DNA of 64,000 nucleotides from Gordius sp. MW1 (Eukaryota; Nematomorpha; Gordioida; Gordea; Gordiidae), in the NCBI GenBank assembly GCA_964036665.1, contig OZ038526.1, positions 35,836,001-35,900,000 of the forward strand, written 5' to 3'. The translations under genes and the position numbers were made by a program. How positions within the stretch are numbered: position 1 is the first letter of the stretch; the number at the start of each line of letters is the position of its first letter. The notes under the pieces are model-generated. The model made no database searches. It worked only from the letters and a program-made list of their open reading frames with translations, and was not told the DNA's origin. This document shows, one piece after another, positions 34,565 to 46,914 of this stretch.

Positions 34565-36024
34565 AAAATTTGATCGAGCAGTTCCCTAAAGTGTTTTCAG
34601 AGAAATTAGATGAAGTTAACAATTTTATTGTAAATTTGCACTTAAAAACCCCCTAAAAGCCTATAAGTTTGCCATTAAAGAGTACCTTTTCCGATGAGGG
34701 AGGCTATCGAATCTGAGATTAAAAGGCTTTTGGAAGAGCAAGTAATAGAAAAAGTCGAACTTAACACTGAAATTCCATGGTGTACACCTACTGTTAATCG
34801 ATTTAAGAAAAACAAATCATTAGAATATGCGGGGACTATAAGGCCACGTTAAATGATTACCTATGTGATATTGGGGATACCCTGCCTACCTTTGAGGATG
34901 TAACATCTAAGCTTCCCGGAGGCAATAAATTCACATGTAACGACTTGCGAGACGCTTTCTTACAATTAAAAATGTCTGAGCCAAGTGCAAAATTACTTAC
35001 CATTTCTACACACGTAGGATTATTTCGTTATCGTAGGCTACCATTTGGAATAAAGGTGGCTACATTGATTTTTCAAAGGTATATCACTAATCTATTAGCT
35101 GGAATTTCAAATACAGCCGTATTTATTGATGATATTATCATTACGGGACTTAATGATGAACAACACATTTCAAATATTAGAAGTATTGAAACGGTTTGAA
35201 GAGGTAGGAATTACCACAACACCAAACAAAATAAAATATCTTCAAGACTGGGTTGTTGATTTGGGCCACAAAATTAGTTCTAAAGGTATTCAACCCACGG
35301 AGGAAAAAATTTTAGCTTTAAGAAATTGTAAAAGACCCACAAATAAATGTGAACTTAAAGGATTTTTAGGACTATTAACATATTTAGGCAAATTTATACC
35401 TAAGCTACAACCACAATAATCTTTTAAAAAAGAGTCTAAAAGGGAATGGGGGAAAGAGGAAGAAGATTGTTTTGATAAATTAAAAAACCTAATATCTAGT
35501 GAAGATACCGTTGTTCCATATTCGTTACGGAAGCCGTTAGTTCTGTATACAGACGCTTGTGAAGCAGGATTGGGAGCGGTGTTAATGCACGTGGAGTCGG
35601 ATGGTCAAGAAAGGCCTATTGCCTATGCATCAAGAGTTTTAAGTCAAGCAGAAAAGGGATATTCCACTATTGACAAGGAAGCTTTGGGTATTATTTACGC
35701 TGTTAATAAATTTCACCAATACATTTATGGGAGGACATTCATATTAAAAACAGTTCCTCCACCGTTACAATACATTTTTGGTCGAGAGGGACCCATTATA
35801 ATTGCAACTAGTGGTTATTAAGATGGAATACTAAATTAATGGCCTATGACTTTAAAATTGAGTATATTTCTGGAAAGATTAATCAAATCGCAGATACATT
35901 ATCTCGACTACCGACCTTTGCAGAGTGTAATGAAGACATCCATATAAATATGATTGAAGATTTAAAGTTTTCCAGAAAATCGTTAGTGGATGAAAGAAGA
36001 AAAGACCGAAGGTTGAATAACGTA
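34565..36024 (+). pseudogene. Ty3-A reverse transcriptase and RNase H, broken
   Basis: Reading across several stops and frameshifts: RT palm LPFGIKVATLIFQRY and FIDDIIITG, the latter replacing the usual Y-x-DD at the first position; connection LGHKISSKGI, GFLGLLTYLGKFIP; RNase H LYTDACEAGLGAVL and YASRVLSQAEK, YSTIDKEALGIIYAV; then EYISGKINQIADTLSRLP. In-frame stops occur near 34,654, 34,849 and 35,417. Confidence 0.75.
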
Positions 36025-36169
36025 AAACGATTTAATATATATTTTTTTTTTTGTAATATAAAATACTTTATTTTAACTTTAATTGTATACAAATTTACAT
36101 TAACGACTAAAAAGTATAATAAGAAAGGTATAAACGCGCGAAGACTAAACGGATGGCATCGAGCCTTGA

Positions 36170-37225
36170 ATGGAAATCGTGTTAGATCTATATTGGCAAA
36201 ATCGGTTAGTAGTTCCAGGAAAGTTAAACCTAGTTTCGTTAGAAAATTTACATACCGGACACCCGGGAATATCTGAAATGATTGATCTAGCAAAATTTTA
36301 TTGTTGGTGGCCCAAGATCAACGATGACATTAAAATTTTTGTCCAAAGATGTAAAGGTTGTCAACAAAATCGATCTAATATGTTAGAATCTCCCTTATAT
36401 CAATGGCCTACAACAGAGGAACCAATGGATCGCGTCCACATTGATTTGGCAGGACCCATAAACGGCAAATATTGGTTGGTTTTAGTTGATGGTTATTCAA
36501 AATGGCCAGAAGTAAAAATTATAAATTCCTTATATTCTGCCGGAATTATTAAGGCGTTGCGCGAATGGTTTGCGCCATTGGGACTGCCAAGAGTTTTAGT
36601 AAGCGATAACGGTAGTCAATTCCTGGGAGAGGAATTCTCAATATTTATAAAAGCTAATGGTATTAGGCATATTCGGACATCTCCATATCACCCAAAATCT
36701 AACGGATTGTGTGAAAGATTTATCCGGACATTAAAATCACGGTTTTACGCAGCCGTTAGGTCAAATCAAGACGATCATGGCTTACAGATTGACGCCTCAC
36801 AATACTACAAGTGTAGCTCCTTGTGAATTAATGTTTAAAAGAAGAATCCGGTCTTCTTTTGACCTAATGCGACGTTCGACCAAGGAAACGACTATCGACA
36901 ATGTTTGGAAACAAAAGTACTATCATGATAGGAAGGTTTCCGATCGCAATTTTCAGAAAGGGGATAAAGTTTGGGTAAAAAATGAAAAAGAAAAGGGTTG
37001 GCACAAGGGAATAATTAACGTAATAAAAATGATTGGTCCTACGATGTTTGGGCCGAAGGACGGATTAAACGTAAACACATAGATCATTTACGGAAAGCCA
37101 TAGACAACCTAAAGGAATCAATAGGGGCCGAGGAAGAGGAACCAATTGCAGGATTTAAACAAGACAATGTGCCGAGACCTCAACGACTTAGACAACCCCC
37201 AAAAAGATTCGACGATGAATATTAA
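36170..37225 (+). pseudogene. Ty3-A integrase and C-terminal tail
   Basis: HHCC finger (LHTGHPG, CKGCQQ); catalytic core HIDLAGP, VSDNGSQF and a third acidic residue in SNGLCERFIRTLK. After a frameshift near 36,780 it continues with YRLTPHNTTSVAPCELM, GDKVWVKNEK and a basic tail ending near RQPPKRFDDEY. An AT-rich patch at about 36,030-36,130 separates it from RNase H. Confidence 0.75.
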
Positions 37226-37348
37226 TTTTATGGGGGACTATTTTAATATATTGTCATGATATTGTATTCCTAGTGTGTATATATATATATATTCTTATTG
37301 TTCATCCATCCTATTAATATTGTTCATCCATCCGTTAATAAAAAATCA

Positions 37349-37868
37349 TAGGACATAGTCACTTGGTGGCGCTAAAGCTATAGCACATAGTCACTTAGAG
37401 GCGCTAAAGCTATAGCACATAGTCACTTGGAGGCGCTAGAGGTGTAGCACATTTTCACATAAGGCGCTAGAGTTATAGCGTGGCGCTAACATTGTTATAA
37501 AATTTATAGGTTAATTGCATTATTAATTGCATTAGTATACGCACATGTGGTGCCACATGTGCGCATAATAAAGCAATTTAACCTATAAATTTTATAACAA
37601 TGTTAGCGCCACGCTATAACTCTAGCGCCTTATGTGACGCTATAGCTTTAGCGCCTCCGTGTGACTATGTGCTATTTAGCGCCTCCAAGTGACTATGCTA
37701 TGTAGATGGAAGCGCTACACGCGCTGGTGCTAAGCGTTTCACCATAACTACTTATGATATTGTCTACTTTATTTCTATTATAGGAATGATAAAGCCTTAT
37801 TATTTATTAAAACCTAGTAATAGAATCACAGTGGTTATAATTTAACTTTAACTTTAATAAAGTTATAA
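37349..37868. mobile_element. Palindromic MITE, copy 2, left-truncated, with duplicated flank
   Basis: Begins exactly at the end of the Ty3-A 3' LTR with two to three subrepeats, then the same hairpin core and right terminus as copy 1 (TTTCACCATAAC). About 120 bp of non-element flank (TATTGTCTACT through TTAACTTTAATAAAGTTAT) also repeats the flank of copy 1 (33,313-33,424), so a larger segment was duplicated, not just the MITE. Confidence 0.75.
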
Positions 37869-37974
37869 TATGAAAAAACATTGAGGTATATTATTTTTTG
37901 AATAAATTTATAAATCTATTATATTTATGTGGTTAATGTAGACACGATAAATGTCCTAGTTCAAATCGTACAAA

Positions 37975-38130
37975 CATGGGCGTAGCCAGGTTTTAGATTA
38001 GGGGGGGAGGGCGAAACGTTGAAAAGTTCAATTAGGGGGGGGGGGCAAAACTTTATATTTGTAAGGCTTTTTGCATTGATAAAAAAAAATTTGCCAAGTA
38101 GGGGGGGGGGGGAGCCCGTCTAGGCCCATG
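37975..38130. mobile_element. hAT-type MITE, GGCGTAGCC family (unit 1)
   Basis: CATGGGCGTAGCCAGG at left, CTAGGCCCATG at right, flanked by an exact 8-bp duplication CGTACAAA. The unit 2 copy is at 42,843-43,001. Confidence 0.75.
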
Positions 38131-38360
38131 CGTACAAATATAAAAACAACCAATGTATATCTAAGAAAATAACATCTTTTAATGACAAGCTACCAGATAT
38201 GGCATTGAAGAGAGACATCCGAATGTAGTGTCACTATTCTAGCAAGATTTATATGGTGGCTATGCGATTTTGCCTTTCTAGCTTTCTTTGATGAATCGCA
38301 TTTAAAGTTAGCTGATAACAACAAGAATTTAATGCAATATAAAATTTGAATAGATCAGGA

Positions 38361-38583
38361 GAATACCCGTCAAAGTAACAGAATGATGAAAAATTAGCAG
38401 AAAAATATTTTTTTAGATGATCAAGATATTAGAATTAAATTTCAAATGGGGAGGGAATTTCTGATGTATTCCTAACCCTAACCCTATACTGCATAATTAT
38501 AGGTTAAAACTTAAATTCTATATTAAGTCCTGACCAATCTTGATGAATTCTGACCAATTTTTCTGCTACTTTAACCGGGTGCC
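38361..38583. mobile_element. Miniature MULE-family element (unit 1)
   Basis: Starts GAATACCCGTCAAAGTAACA and ends TCTGCTACTTTAACCGGGTG, a short diverged relative of the 1.3 kb MULE (GAATCGGGGTCAAAATAGC and its right end). ATCAGGA flanks both sides. It includes CCTAACCCTAACCCT. The unit 2 copy is at 43,229-43,451. Confidence 0.6.
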
Positions 38584-38947
38584 TATCAGGAACTAGTGTA
38601 GATGTAGACTAACACAAATTGTAAAGCAAATATCGATTATAATAGTGGGGGCAATTGAAACAAATTTATAGTTACTTGAGAGTATATTAGGAATAGATAC
38701 CAACCATATCATATCTAACAAAAACATTGATGTATTTATAAATTAGAAGTCAGTCGTTCTAACTAGTTTCGCCAATTTAAATTTTAGATGTGTTAAATTT
38801 TTTCCTTTTTTATCCTTGATAATGGGCACAAGCGATCCAAAATATTGGAACGCATCTCCTCCCATTTTTTTATCAGATTAGACCGTTAATAAAAATAACA
38901 TTTTATATGAGGTATCCAACATTTGTAAAAAATATTCATATAGTAAG

Positions 38948-39435
38948 TAGAGCCCTGCACGGGCCGCCCGAAGCCCGAGCCCGACCCTATCGTGTTTTGG
39001 GTCGGGCCCCAACCCGAACTGAATTAAAGAAAATTAATCTTTTATAAAATAGAATTTAGATAAACTCAACTCGATATTAAATAATTATCTTAGCACAGCG
39101 TACATTAAATAGCTACCAAAATTCACCCTTTTCCCCTTGTCTATTATAATATACCTGACCTGAATTGCAAATTTTATTTTAGTATTTAAATAGATTCATA
39201 GTAGCTGTTACAACTTTAGAAATAAGATAATATTAGAGTAATAACAATCTAATGCATATTATATTTAAATGGTGAAAAAATTTTCAAAAATATAATTTTT
39301 AAAAAATTTTGTTTTAAAAATTAAATTGGGCATCGGGCCAAAAATAAAAAAACCTTTTGGTCGTGCCTGGCTTGGGCAAAATAAAAATTGAGAAGTCGGG
39401 CTCGGGCAGAAGAAATTTCATTTTGCAGGGCTCTA
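38948..39435. mobile_element. hAT-type MITE (TAGAGCCCTGCACGGGC ends, unit 1)
   Basis: Ends TAGAGCCCTGCACGGGC and TTTTGCAGGGCTCTA, flanked by an exact 8-bp duplication ATAGTAAG (38,940-38,947 and 39,436-39,443). A longer relative ends at 51,534. Confidence 0.85.
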
Positions 39436-40631
39436 ATAGTAAGTGTTATGGTTGAGTGGCATACCCAAAGGGGGGGGGCAGGTTAAAACTTTTCCATTTG
39501 ATAACTTATTGTCTAAATTTATATATAATGGGTATGTTAGTATTGTGTTATAATTATCATTAATTAAGTGGGGTAATTTATTTAAAAGATATTTATTCTT
39601 TTATTCAATTTAGGACTAAACCTATAATCTACGCTTATTTAAACCACAAAATTTTTAATTTCTGTCAAAAAAATAATAGCTTAATTTCTAGTGCTGCTAA
39701 AAATTGAGCTACAACTAGAGCCCTGCAAAGTCACTTTTTTTCAACCCGAACCCGACCCGAAAGCATTTTTAACCCGAACCCGACCCGACCCGAAAGCGTT
39801 TAAAAATTTTTCAACCCAAAAACGACCAGACACAAAAGCGTTTTAAATATTTTTAATTGATTTGCCAAAATAAATTGGCAGCTTTCAAAACAGGTTTATC
39901 ATCTAACAAAGTCTATTTTCTTGTCATTTTCGTCATATATGAAATCAAACAATTCCCAAACCTTGGATTTATTAACCAAATTCTTTTCCACTCTATAGAT
40001 TTTATTGTCAATTAGCTTCTGTAATTTATGTGGATCCATAATTCACTTAATTAATAACAAATAGTATAGTTATTATTTATTTTACCTATGTTGAGTTTGA
40101 AATTGGCCAGATACAAAAATAAGAAGTGAATTACAAGGAAATCAATTAAATGAATGAATGAGATTATTTAATGATACATTTCGATATTAATTAAAAAATG
40201 TTTTATTTGTAATAGCATTAATTTGAAAGATATGTTTGTTATGCAATATAAGATTTATAACTTTTGTATATTGTGGAAACCTTTACTATAAAACACAAAG
40301 GAAAAAAAGGAATCATATAACAATAGCGATTTTGGTATATAAAGGGTCAGATCGCGTTTCCTTCGCGGTCACATTTGAATATACGCGTAGCTATTTGAGT
40401 TTACAATTGAATACAATGCCCTTGCGCGATAGTGGCGTGATAATGAATATAATTTGAATACAACGCGCAGTATACAACATCTCCAACCCCTTAAGTTATT
40501 CCATATCTTTCTATAAGTTTCCGAATTCGTGTAGATCGCCGAACCGTTATTTCGGGTGAGGGTATAGGTGAATGAGGGGGTGGAGGTGAGAGCGGGGGTG
40601 GTGGAATGGAACCTGGAATATTATCGCTAGC

Positions 40632-41620
40632 TTAAGCATGTGGTAGAGTAGGCTGTTGCGGAATAGTGGCGTCAAGTAAATCACTGGGTTTATTTTGTGG
40701 TAGATCACCCGGGGTGGCGTGCGACATGTCAGCCCATCGATCCTCGTCGTTTAGCGTATCTGGATTATCTAAAGATTTTCTAATATGATCACCATGTCTC
40801 TTCCATAACGCCCCATTATCCATTTCCACCATGTATGATACTGGGGCTAAGATTTTCACTATTTTACCCGTTATCCATAATTTATCATTATTTGTGAAAG
40901 TTTTAACCCACACTCTATCTCCAATTATAAATTTCCGTTTGATGGGTGCCAACTCGTCTTTGTCAAGACCAGTTACATGTGGTTTGAGTAAATTTAATGG
41001 ACCGATTGGTTGTATTTTGATTAATAGATTGGCTGGAGTTAATCCAGTTGTTGGGTGAATAGTATTTCTATAAGAAAACAGAAAATTATATAATTTATCG
41101 TTTTTAAAATTCTTAGTTTTGTTTAAGAAATCCTTAAATGTTCGGACGAAACGTTCAGCTTCTCCGTTGGATCGAGGATGATACGGGCTGGAATACGCGT
41201 TGCGAATGTTATTTGTTTTGCGGTATGCTTTAAAATCGGCACTTGTAAATTGAGGGCCATTGTCTGTAGCCAGGGTGCCAGGTACTCCGAACCTTGAAAA
41301 AATAGCTTCGAGAGCGTTAATAGTTCTTGACGTTGTTATCGTGGTCATAGGGATCACCTCGGGCCATTTACTGTAGGCGTCAATTACAATTAGATAATAA
41401 TACCCATTAATTGGTCCGCAAAAATCTGCATGTAACCTAGACCATGGTTTTCCCATTTTTGCGTTTTTAATTCGGTTGTTCCCGTGAACCATTGTTGACA
41501 ATCCGCACAGTTTTTAACATAATCTTCTATATCTTTATCAATAACCGGATACCAGAGATGTTGACGAGCCAAAATTTTTGAACGACTCATGCCTGGGTGT
41601 CCTAAGTGGATTAGTTTCAA
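40632..41620 (-). pseudogene. Ty3-B integrase, unit 1 copy
   Basis: Two overlapping frames. One holds the HHCC finger (LGHPGMSRSKILARQHLWYP, CADCQQ); the other the DDE core (HADFCGP, ATDNGPQF, SNGEAERFVRTFK) and a C-terminal GDRVWVK...GPY/F-type domain. Same as the unit 2 copy at 45,501-46,489 apart from one Pro/Thr difference (near 40,980). Confidence 0.8.
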
Positions 41621-42044
41621 AATGGTTTGTCTTAATCCTTGAGGGATAAGAATTCGGTAATCCCAAAATATGCAGCCTTTTTAAGGTGGTGAGTTCCCTC
41701 TGCCGTTGTTGGTAAACTACTAGGTCTGGAGTAACTTTCTTCGGCCAGCCATGGAGGACATAATTATAGACTTGTCCCAGGATAGGATCTTTACGAGTAT
41801 GACGCTCTATGTCGGCGGATGTTATGGGGAAATGGTGGAAAGGCTCTTCATAAATGGTGTGTATATCATCTTCTTCTCCTTGTGCTAGCGTTTCTTCACA
41901 TTGTATCCCGAAAGTAGCCGCAAATAGGGATGCTTCCGTTATTTTTAATAACCGTTACAATAGGAGCAGCATGTTCAGCATATTTTAGTGGCTTTAAGAT
42001 ACCTTCTTTAACTAACCTATCTAATTCTTCGTCAATTTTAGGTT

Positions 42045-42575
42045 TTAACATATAGGGTTAGGTCTAGGACGGAAAAACCGGGGGCATAACTCATCTTTTA
42101 GCTTAAGCTTTGCTTCATACCCGACTACCCCTCCCAATTTATTTTCAAACAACGTAGGATATTTTTTAATGATTTTATTTGTTTCAACATCGTCGTCAGT
42201 ATGATTAATCTCGCGGAGTTCAAACGGTTTATTAAGCTCCCAATCTCCAGCGAGTTGCCTTAATATGTGAGGAAAAATTCTCAACCAATCTCTTCCTAAG
42301 ATGTTTTGCCCATTTCCTTCCACGACGTAAAGAAAAAGTTGGTGGGTGGCGTCCTGTTCTTGCACCGTGACTTTAGCCGTTCCTTTTATCGGAATAGTGG
42401 ACCCTTCGTAACCCTTTAGAACAATACTACATGGTTGAATAGCCAGGTGAGCACCATTGATGGAATTTATTAAAGTGACCGCTGAGCCGGTGTCGATTTC
42501 AAATTTTAACATATGGTTATTTACCTTCAACCCATAATATGGCCGGGAATTTTCTCCTAGATGAAAATAGTTCAA
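42045..42575 (-). pseudogene. Ty3-B protease fragment, unit 1 copy
   Basis: Contains the aspartic protease signature FEIDTGSAVTLI and ILGRDWLR. It ends at the start of RT. Differs from the unit 2 copy by one Lys/Glu change near 42,102. Confidence 0.75.
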
Positions 42576-42842
42576 CGATGAGACCTTGTGGGAGTAACAT
42601 ATTTTCCCGATGTGACCCTGGGTATGGCATTTATAACAAGTGGCAAATCGGAATTTACAATTAGAACTAAAATGATTACCTCCGCAGGCGAAGCATTTGA
42701 CATTCGGTATCGGCTCTTTGTTTTACCGTATGAATAGGTTCCAACTGCTGCGTCAATAAATGACTTTGAATTCTTGCTCGTACCATAGACCTGGCAACAT
42801 CCAAAGGAATCGGGGTCAATGTCCTAGTTCAAATCGTACAAA

Positions 42843-43001
42843 CATGGGCGTAGCCAGGTTTTAGATTAGGGGGGGAGGGCGAAACGTTCAAAAGTTCAAT
42901 TAGGGGGGGGGGGGCAAAACTTTATATTTGTAAGGCTTTTTGCATTGATAAAAAAAAATTTGCCAAGTAGGGGGGGGGGGGGGAGCCCGTCTAGGCCCAT
43001 G
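42843..43001. mobile_element. hAT-type MITE, GGCGTAGCC family (unit 2)
   Basis: Duplicate of 37,975-38,130 with the same CGTACAAA flanks. G-runs differ in length by one or two bases. Confidence 0.75.
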
Positions 43002-43228
43002 CGTACAAATATAAAAACAACCAATGTATATCTAAGAAAATAACATCTTTTAATGACAAGCTACCAGATATGGCATTGAAGAGAGACATCCGAATGTAGT
43101 GTCACTATTCTAGCAAGATTTATATGGTGGCTATGCGATTTTGCCTTTCTAGCTTTCTTTGATGAATCGCATTTAAAGTTAGCTGATAACAACAAGAATT
43201 TAATGCAATATAAAATTTGAATAGATCA

Positions 43229-43451
43229 GGAGAATACCCGTCAAAGTAACAGAATGATGAAAAATTAGCAGAAAAATATTTTTTTAGATGATCAAGATAT
43301 TAGAATTAAATTTCAAATGGGGAGGGAATTTCTGATGTATTCCTAACCCTAACCCTATACTGCATAATTATAGGTTAAAACTTAAATTCTATATTAAGTC
43401 CTGACCAATCTTGATGAATTCTGACCAATTTTTCTGCTACTTTAACCGGGT
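43229..43451. mobile_element. Miniature MULE-family element (unit 2)
   Basis: Duplicate of 38,361-38,583. Confidence 0.6.
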
Positions 43452-43818
43452 GCCTATCAGGAACTAGTGTAGATGTAGACTAACACAAATTGTAAAGCAA
43501 ATATCGATTATAATAGTGGGGGCAATTGAAACAAATTTATAGTTACTTGAGAGTATATTAGGAATAGATACCAACCATATCATATCTAACAAAAACATTG
43601 ATGTATTTATAAATTAGAAGTCAGTCGTTCTAACTAGTTTCGCCAATTTAAATTTTAGATGTGTTAAATTTTTTCCTTTTTTATCCTTGATAATGGGCAC
43701 AAGCGATCCAAAATATTGGAACGCATCTCCTCCCATTTTTTTATCAGATTAGACCGTTAATAAAAATAACATTTTATATGAGGTATCCAACATTTGTAAA
43801 AAATATTCATATAGTAAG

Positions 43819-44304
43819 TAGAGCCCTGCACGGGCCGCCCGAAGCCCGAGCCCGACCCTATCGTGTTTTGGGTCGGGCCCCAACCCGAACTGAATTAAAG
43901 AAAATTAATCTTTTATAAAATAGAATTTAGATAAACTCAACTCGATATTAAATAATTATCTTAGCACAGCGTACATTAAATAGCTACCAAATTCACCCTT
44001 TTCCCCTTGTCTATTATAATATACCTGACCTGAATTGCAAATTTTATTTTAGTATTTAAATAGATTCATAGTAGCTGTTACAACTTTAGAAATAAGATAA
44101 TATTAGAGTAATAACAATCTAATGCATATTATATTTAAATGGTGAAAAAATTTTCAAAAATATAATTTTTAAAAAATTTTGTTTTAAAAATTAAATTGGG
44201 CATCGGGCCAAAAATAAAAAAACCTTTTGGTCGTGCCTGGCTTGGGCAAAATAAAATTGAGAAGTCGGGCTCGGGCAGAAGAAATTTCATTTTGCAGGGC
44301 TCTA
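43819..44304. mobile_element. hAT-type MITE (unit 2)
   Basis: Duplicate of 38,948-39,435 with the same ATAGTAAG flanks (43,811-43,818 and 44,305-44,312) and two single-base deletions. Confidence 0.85.
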
Positions 44305-45500
44305 ATAGTAAGTGTTATGGTTGAGTGGCATACCCAAAGGGGGGGGGCAGGTTAAAACTTTTCCATTTGATAACTTATTGTCTAAATTTATATATAATGG
44401 GTATGTTAGTATTGTGTTATAATTATCATTAATTAAGTGGGGTAATTTATTTAAAAGATATTTATTCTTTTATTCAATTTAGGACTAAACCTATAATCTA
44501 CGCTTATTTAAACCACAAAATTTTTAATTTCTGTCAAAAAAATAATAGCTTAATTTCTAGTGCTGCTAAAAATTGAGCTACAACTAGAGCCCTGCAAAGT
44601 CACTTTTTTTCAACCCGAACCCGACCCGAAAGCATTTTTAACCCGAACCCGACCCGACCCGAAAGCGTTTAAAAATTTTTCAACCCAAAAACGACCAGAC
44701 ACAAAAGCGTTTTAAATATTTTTAATTGATTTGCCAAAATAAATTGGCAGCTTTCAAAACAGGTTTATCATCTAACAAAGTCTATTTTCTTGTCATTTTC
44801 GTCATATATGAAATCAAACAATTCCCAAACCTTGGATTTATTAACCAAATTCTTTTCCACTCTATAGATTTTATTGTCAATTAGCTTCTGTAATTTATGT
44901 GGATCCATAATTCACTTAATTAATAACAAATAGTATAGTTATTATTTATTTTACCTATGTTGAGTTTGAAATTGGCCAGATACAAAAATAAGAAGTGAAT
45001 TACAAGGAAATCAATTAAATGAATGAATGAGATTATTTAATGATACATTTCGATATTAATTAAAAAATGTTTTATTTGTAATAGCATTAATTTGAAAGAT
45101 ATGTTTGTTATGCAATATAAGATTTATAACTTTTGTATATTGTGGAAACCTTTACTATAAAACACAAAGGAAAAAAAGGAATCATATAACAATAGCGATT
45201 TTGGTATATAAAGGGTCAGATCGCGTTTCCTTCGCGGTCACATTTGAATATACGCGTAGCTATTTGAGTTTACAATTGAATACAATGCCCTTGCGCGATA
45301 GTGGCGTGATAATGAATATAATTTGAATACAACGCGCAGTATACAACATCTCCAACCCCTTAAGTTATTCCATATCTTTCTATAAGTTTCCGAATTCGTG
45401 TAGATCGCCGAACCGTTATTTCGGGTGAGGGTATAGGTGAATGAGGGGGTGGAGGTGAGAGCGGGGGTGGTGGAATGGAACCTGGAATATTATCGCTAGC

Positions 45501-46489
45501 TTAAGCATGTGGTAGAGTAGGCTGTTGCGGAATAGTGGCGTCAAGTAAATCACTGGGTTTATTTTGTGGTAGATCACCCGGGGTGGCGTGCGACATGTCA
45601 GCCCATCGATCCTCGTCGTTTAGCGTATCTGGATTATCTAAAGATTTTCTAATATGATCACCATGTCTCTTCCATAACGCCCCATTATCCATTTCCACCA
45701 TGTATGATACTGGGGCTAAGATTTTCACTATTTTACCCGTTATCCATAATTTATCATTATTTGTGAAAGTTTTAACCCACACTCTATCTCCAATTATAAA
45801 TTTCCGTTTGATGGGTGCCAACTCGTCTTTGTCAAGACCAGTTACATGTGTTTTGAGTAAATTTAATGGACCGATTGGTTGTATTTTGATTAATAGATTG
45901 GCTGGAGTTAATCCAGTTGTTGGGTGAATAGTATTTCTATAAGAAAACAGAAAATTATATAATTTATCGTTTTTAAAATTCTTAGTTTTGTTTAAGAAAT
46001 CCTTAAATGTTCGGACGAAACGTTCAGCTTCTCCGTTGGATCGAGGATGATACGGGCTGGAATACGCGTTGCGAATGTTATTTGTTTTGCGGTATGCTTT
46101 AAAATCGGCACTTGTAAATTGAGGGCCATTGTCTGTAGCCAGGGTGCCAGGTACTCCGAACCTTGAAAAAATAGCTTCGAGAGCGTTAATAGTTCTTGAC
46201 GTTGTTATCGTGGTCATAGGGATCACCTCGGGCCATTTACTGTAGGCGTCAATTACAATTAGATAATAATACCCATTAATTGGTCCGCAAAAATCTGCAT
46301 GTAACCTAGACCATGGTTTTCCCATTTTTGCGTTTTTAATTCGGTTGTTCCCGTGAACCATTGTTGACAATCCGCACAGTTTTTAACATAATCTTCTATA
46401 TCTTTATCAATAACCGGATACCAGAGATGTTGACGAGCCAAAATTTTTGAACGACTCATGCCTGGGTGTCCTAAGTGGATTAGTTTCAA
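45501..46489 (-). pseudogene. Ty3-B integrase
   Basis: HHCC finger and DDE catalytic core as in the unit 1 copy, plus a GPY/F-type C-terminal domain (GDRVWVKTFT, LWKRHGDHIRKS). A frameshift separates the finger frame (46,489-46,259) from the core frame (46,370-45,501). Confidence 0.82.
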
Positions 46490-46793
46490 AATGGTTTGTC
46501 TTAATCCTTGAGGGATAAGAATTCGGTAATCCCAAAATATGCAGCCTTTTTAAGGTGGTGAGTTCCCTCTGCCGTTGTTGGTAAACTACTAGGTCTGGAG
46601 TAACTTTCTTCGGCCAGCCATGGAGGACATAATTATAGACTTGTCCCAGGATAGGATCTTTACGAGTATGACGCTCTATGTCGGCGGATGTTATGGGGAA
46701 ATGGTGGAAAGGCTCTTCATAAATGGTGTGTATATCATCTTCTTCTCCTTGTGCTAGCGTTTCTTCACATTGTATCCCCGAAAGTAGCCGCAA
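46407..46793 (-). pseudogene. Ty3-B linker between RNase H and integrase
   Basis: Encodes the spacer found after RNase H (FHHFPITSADIERHTRKDP, QVYNYVLHGWP). In unit 1 a one-base deletion in a C-run (near 41,910) closes its start. It joins abruptly to the beginning of RT near 46,800, marking the internal deletion. Confidence 0.6.
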
Positions 46794-46914
46794 ATAGGGA
46801 TGCTTCCGTTATTTTTAATAACCGTTACAATAGGAGCAGCATGTTCAGCATATTTTAGTGGCTTTAAGATACCTTCTTTAACTAACCTATCTAATTCTTC
46901 GTCAATTTTAGGTT

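Larger units (their letters stand above)
33432..37348 (+). mobile_element. Ty3/mag-like LTR retrotransposon (Ty3-A), decayed
   Basis: Very short LTRs (33,432-33,525 and 37,257-37,348, about 93 bp) begin TGATATTGTATTCC and end ATCA; they differ by small changes. The internal region holds gag, zinc knuckle, protease, RT, RNase H and integrase in the Ty3 order. Several stops and frameshifts make it non-functional. Short LTRs of this size are known for the mag lineage. Flanking bases (TATTGA, TAGGAC) do not match, so there is no target duplication; both sides instead carry copies of the palindromic MITE. Confidence 0.85.
37950..42817. repeat. Tandem duplication, unit 1 (4,868 bp)
   Basis: Nearly identical to 42,818-47,688; I noticed only about seven differences, among them single-base indels near 39,117, 39,388 and 41,910. 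It starts AATGTCCTAG and ends GGAATCGGGGTCA. The last 12 bases are the start of the MULE element found whole at 47,677. Confidence 0.92.
39716..42817 (-). mobile_element. Unit 1 partial copy of the hAT/Ty3-B nest
   Basis: Repeats the left hAT end (39,716), the Ty3-B 3' LTR (40,262-40,479), integrase (41,620-40,632) and protease (42,575-42,045). It is cut off at 42,817, so it lacks gag, the 5' LTR and the right hAT end. This shows it is the duplicated, not the original, copy. Confidence 0.85.

Noticed and set aside
35883..36293. 136-codon minus-strand frame in Ty3-A
   Set aside because: Antisense to pol and crosses the AT-rich patch; no family features.
40236..40457. 73-codon frame repeated at 45,105
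   Set aside because: Lies inside the Ty3-B LTR on the non-coding strand; its duplication only reflects the tandem repeat.
40831..41058. Plus-strand frame antisense to the Ty3-B integrase (repeated at 45,700)
   Set aside because: Shadow of the integrase coding sequence on the other strand.
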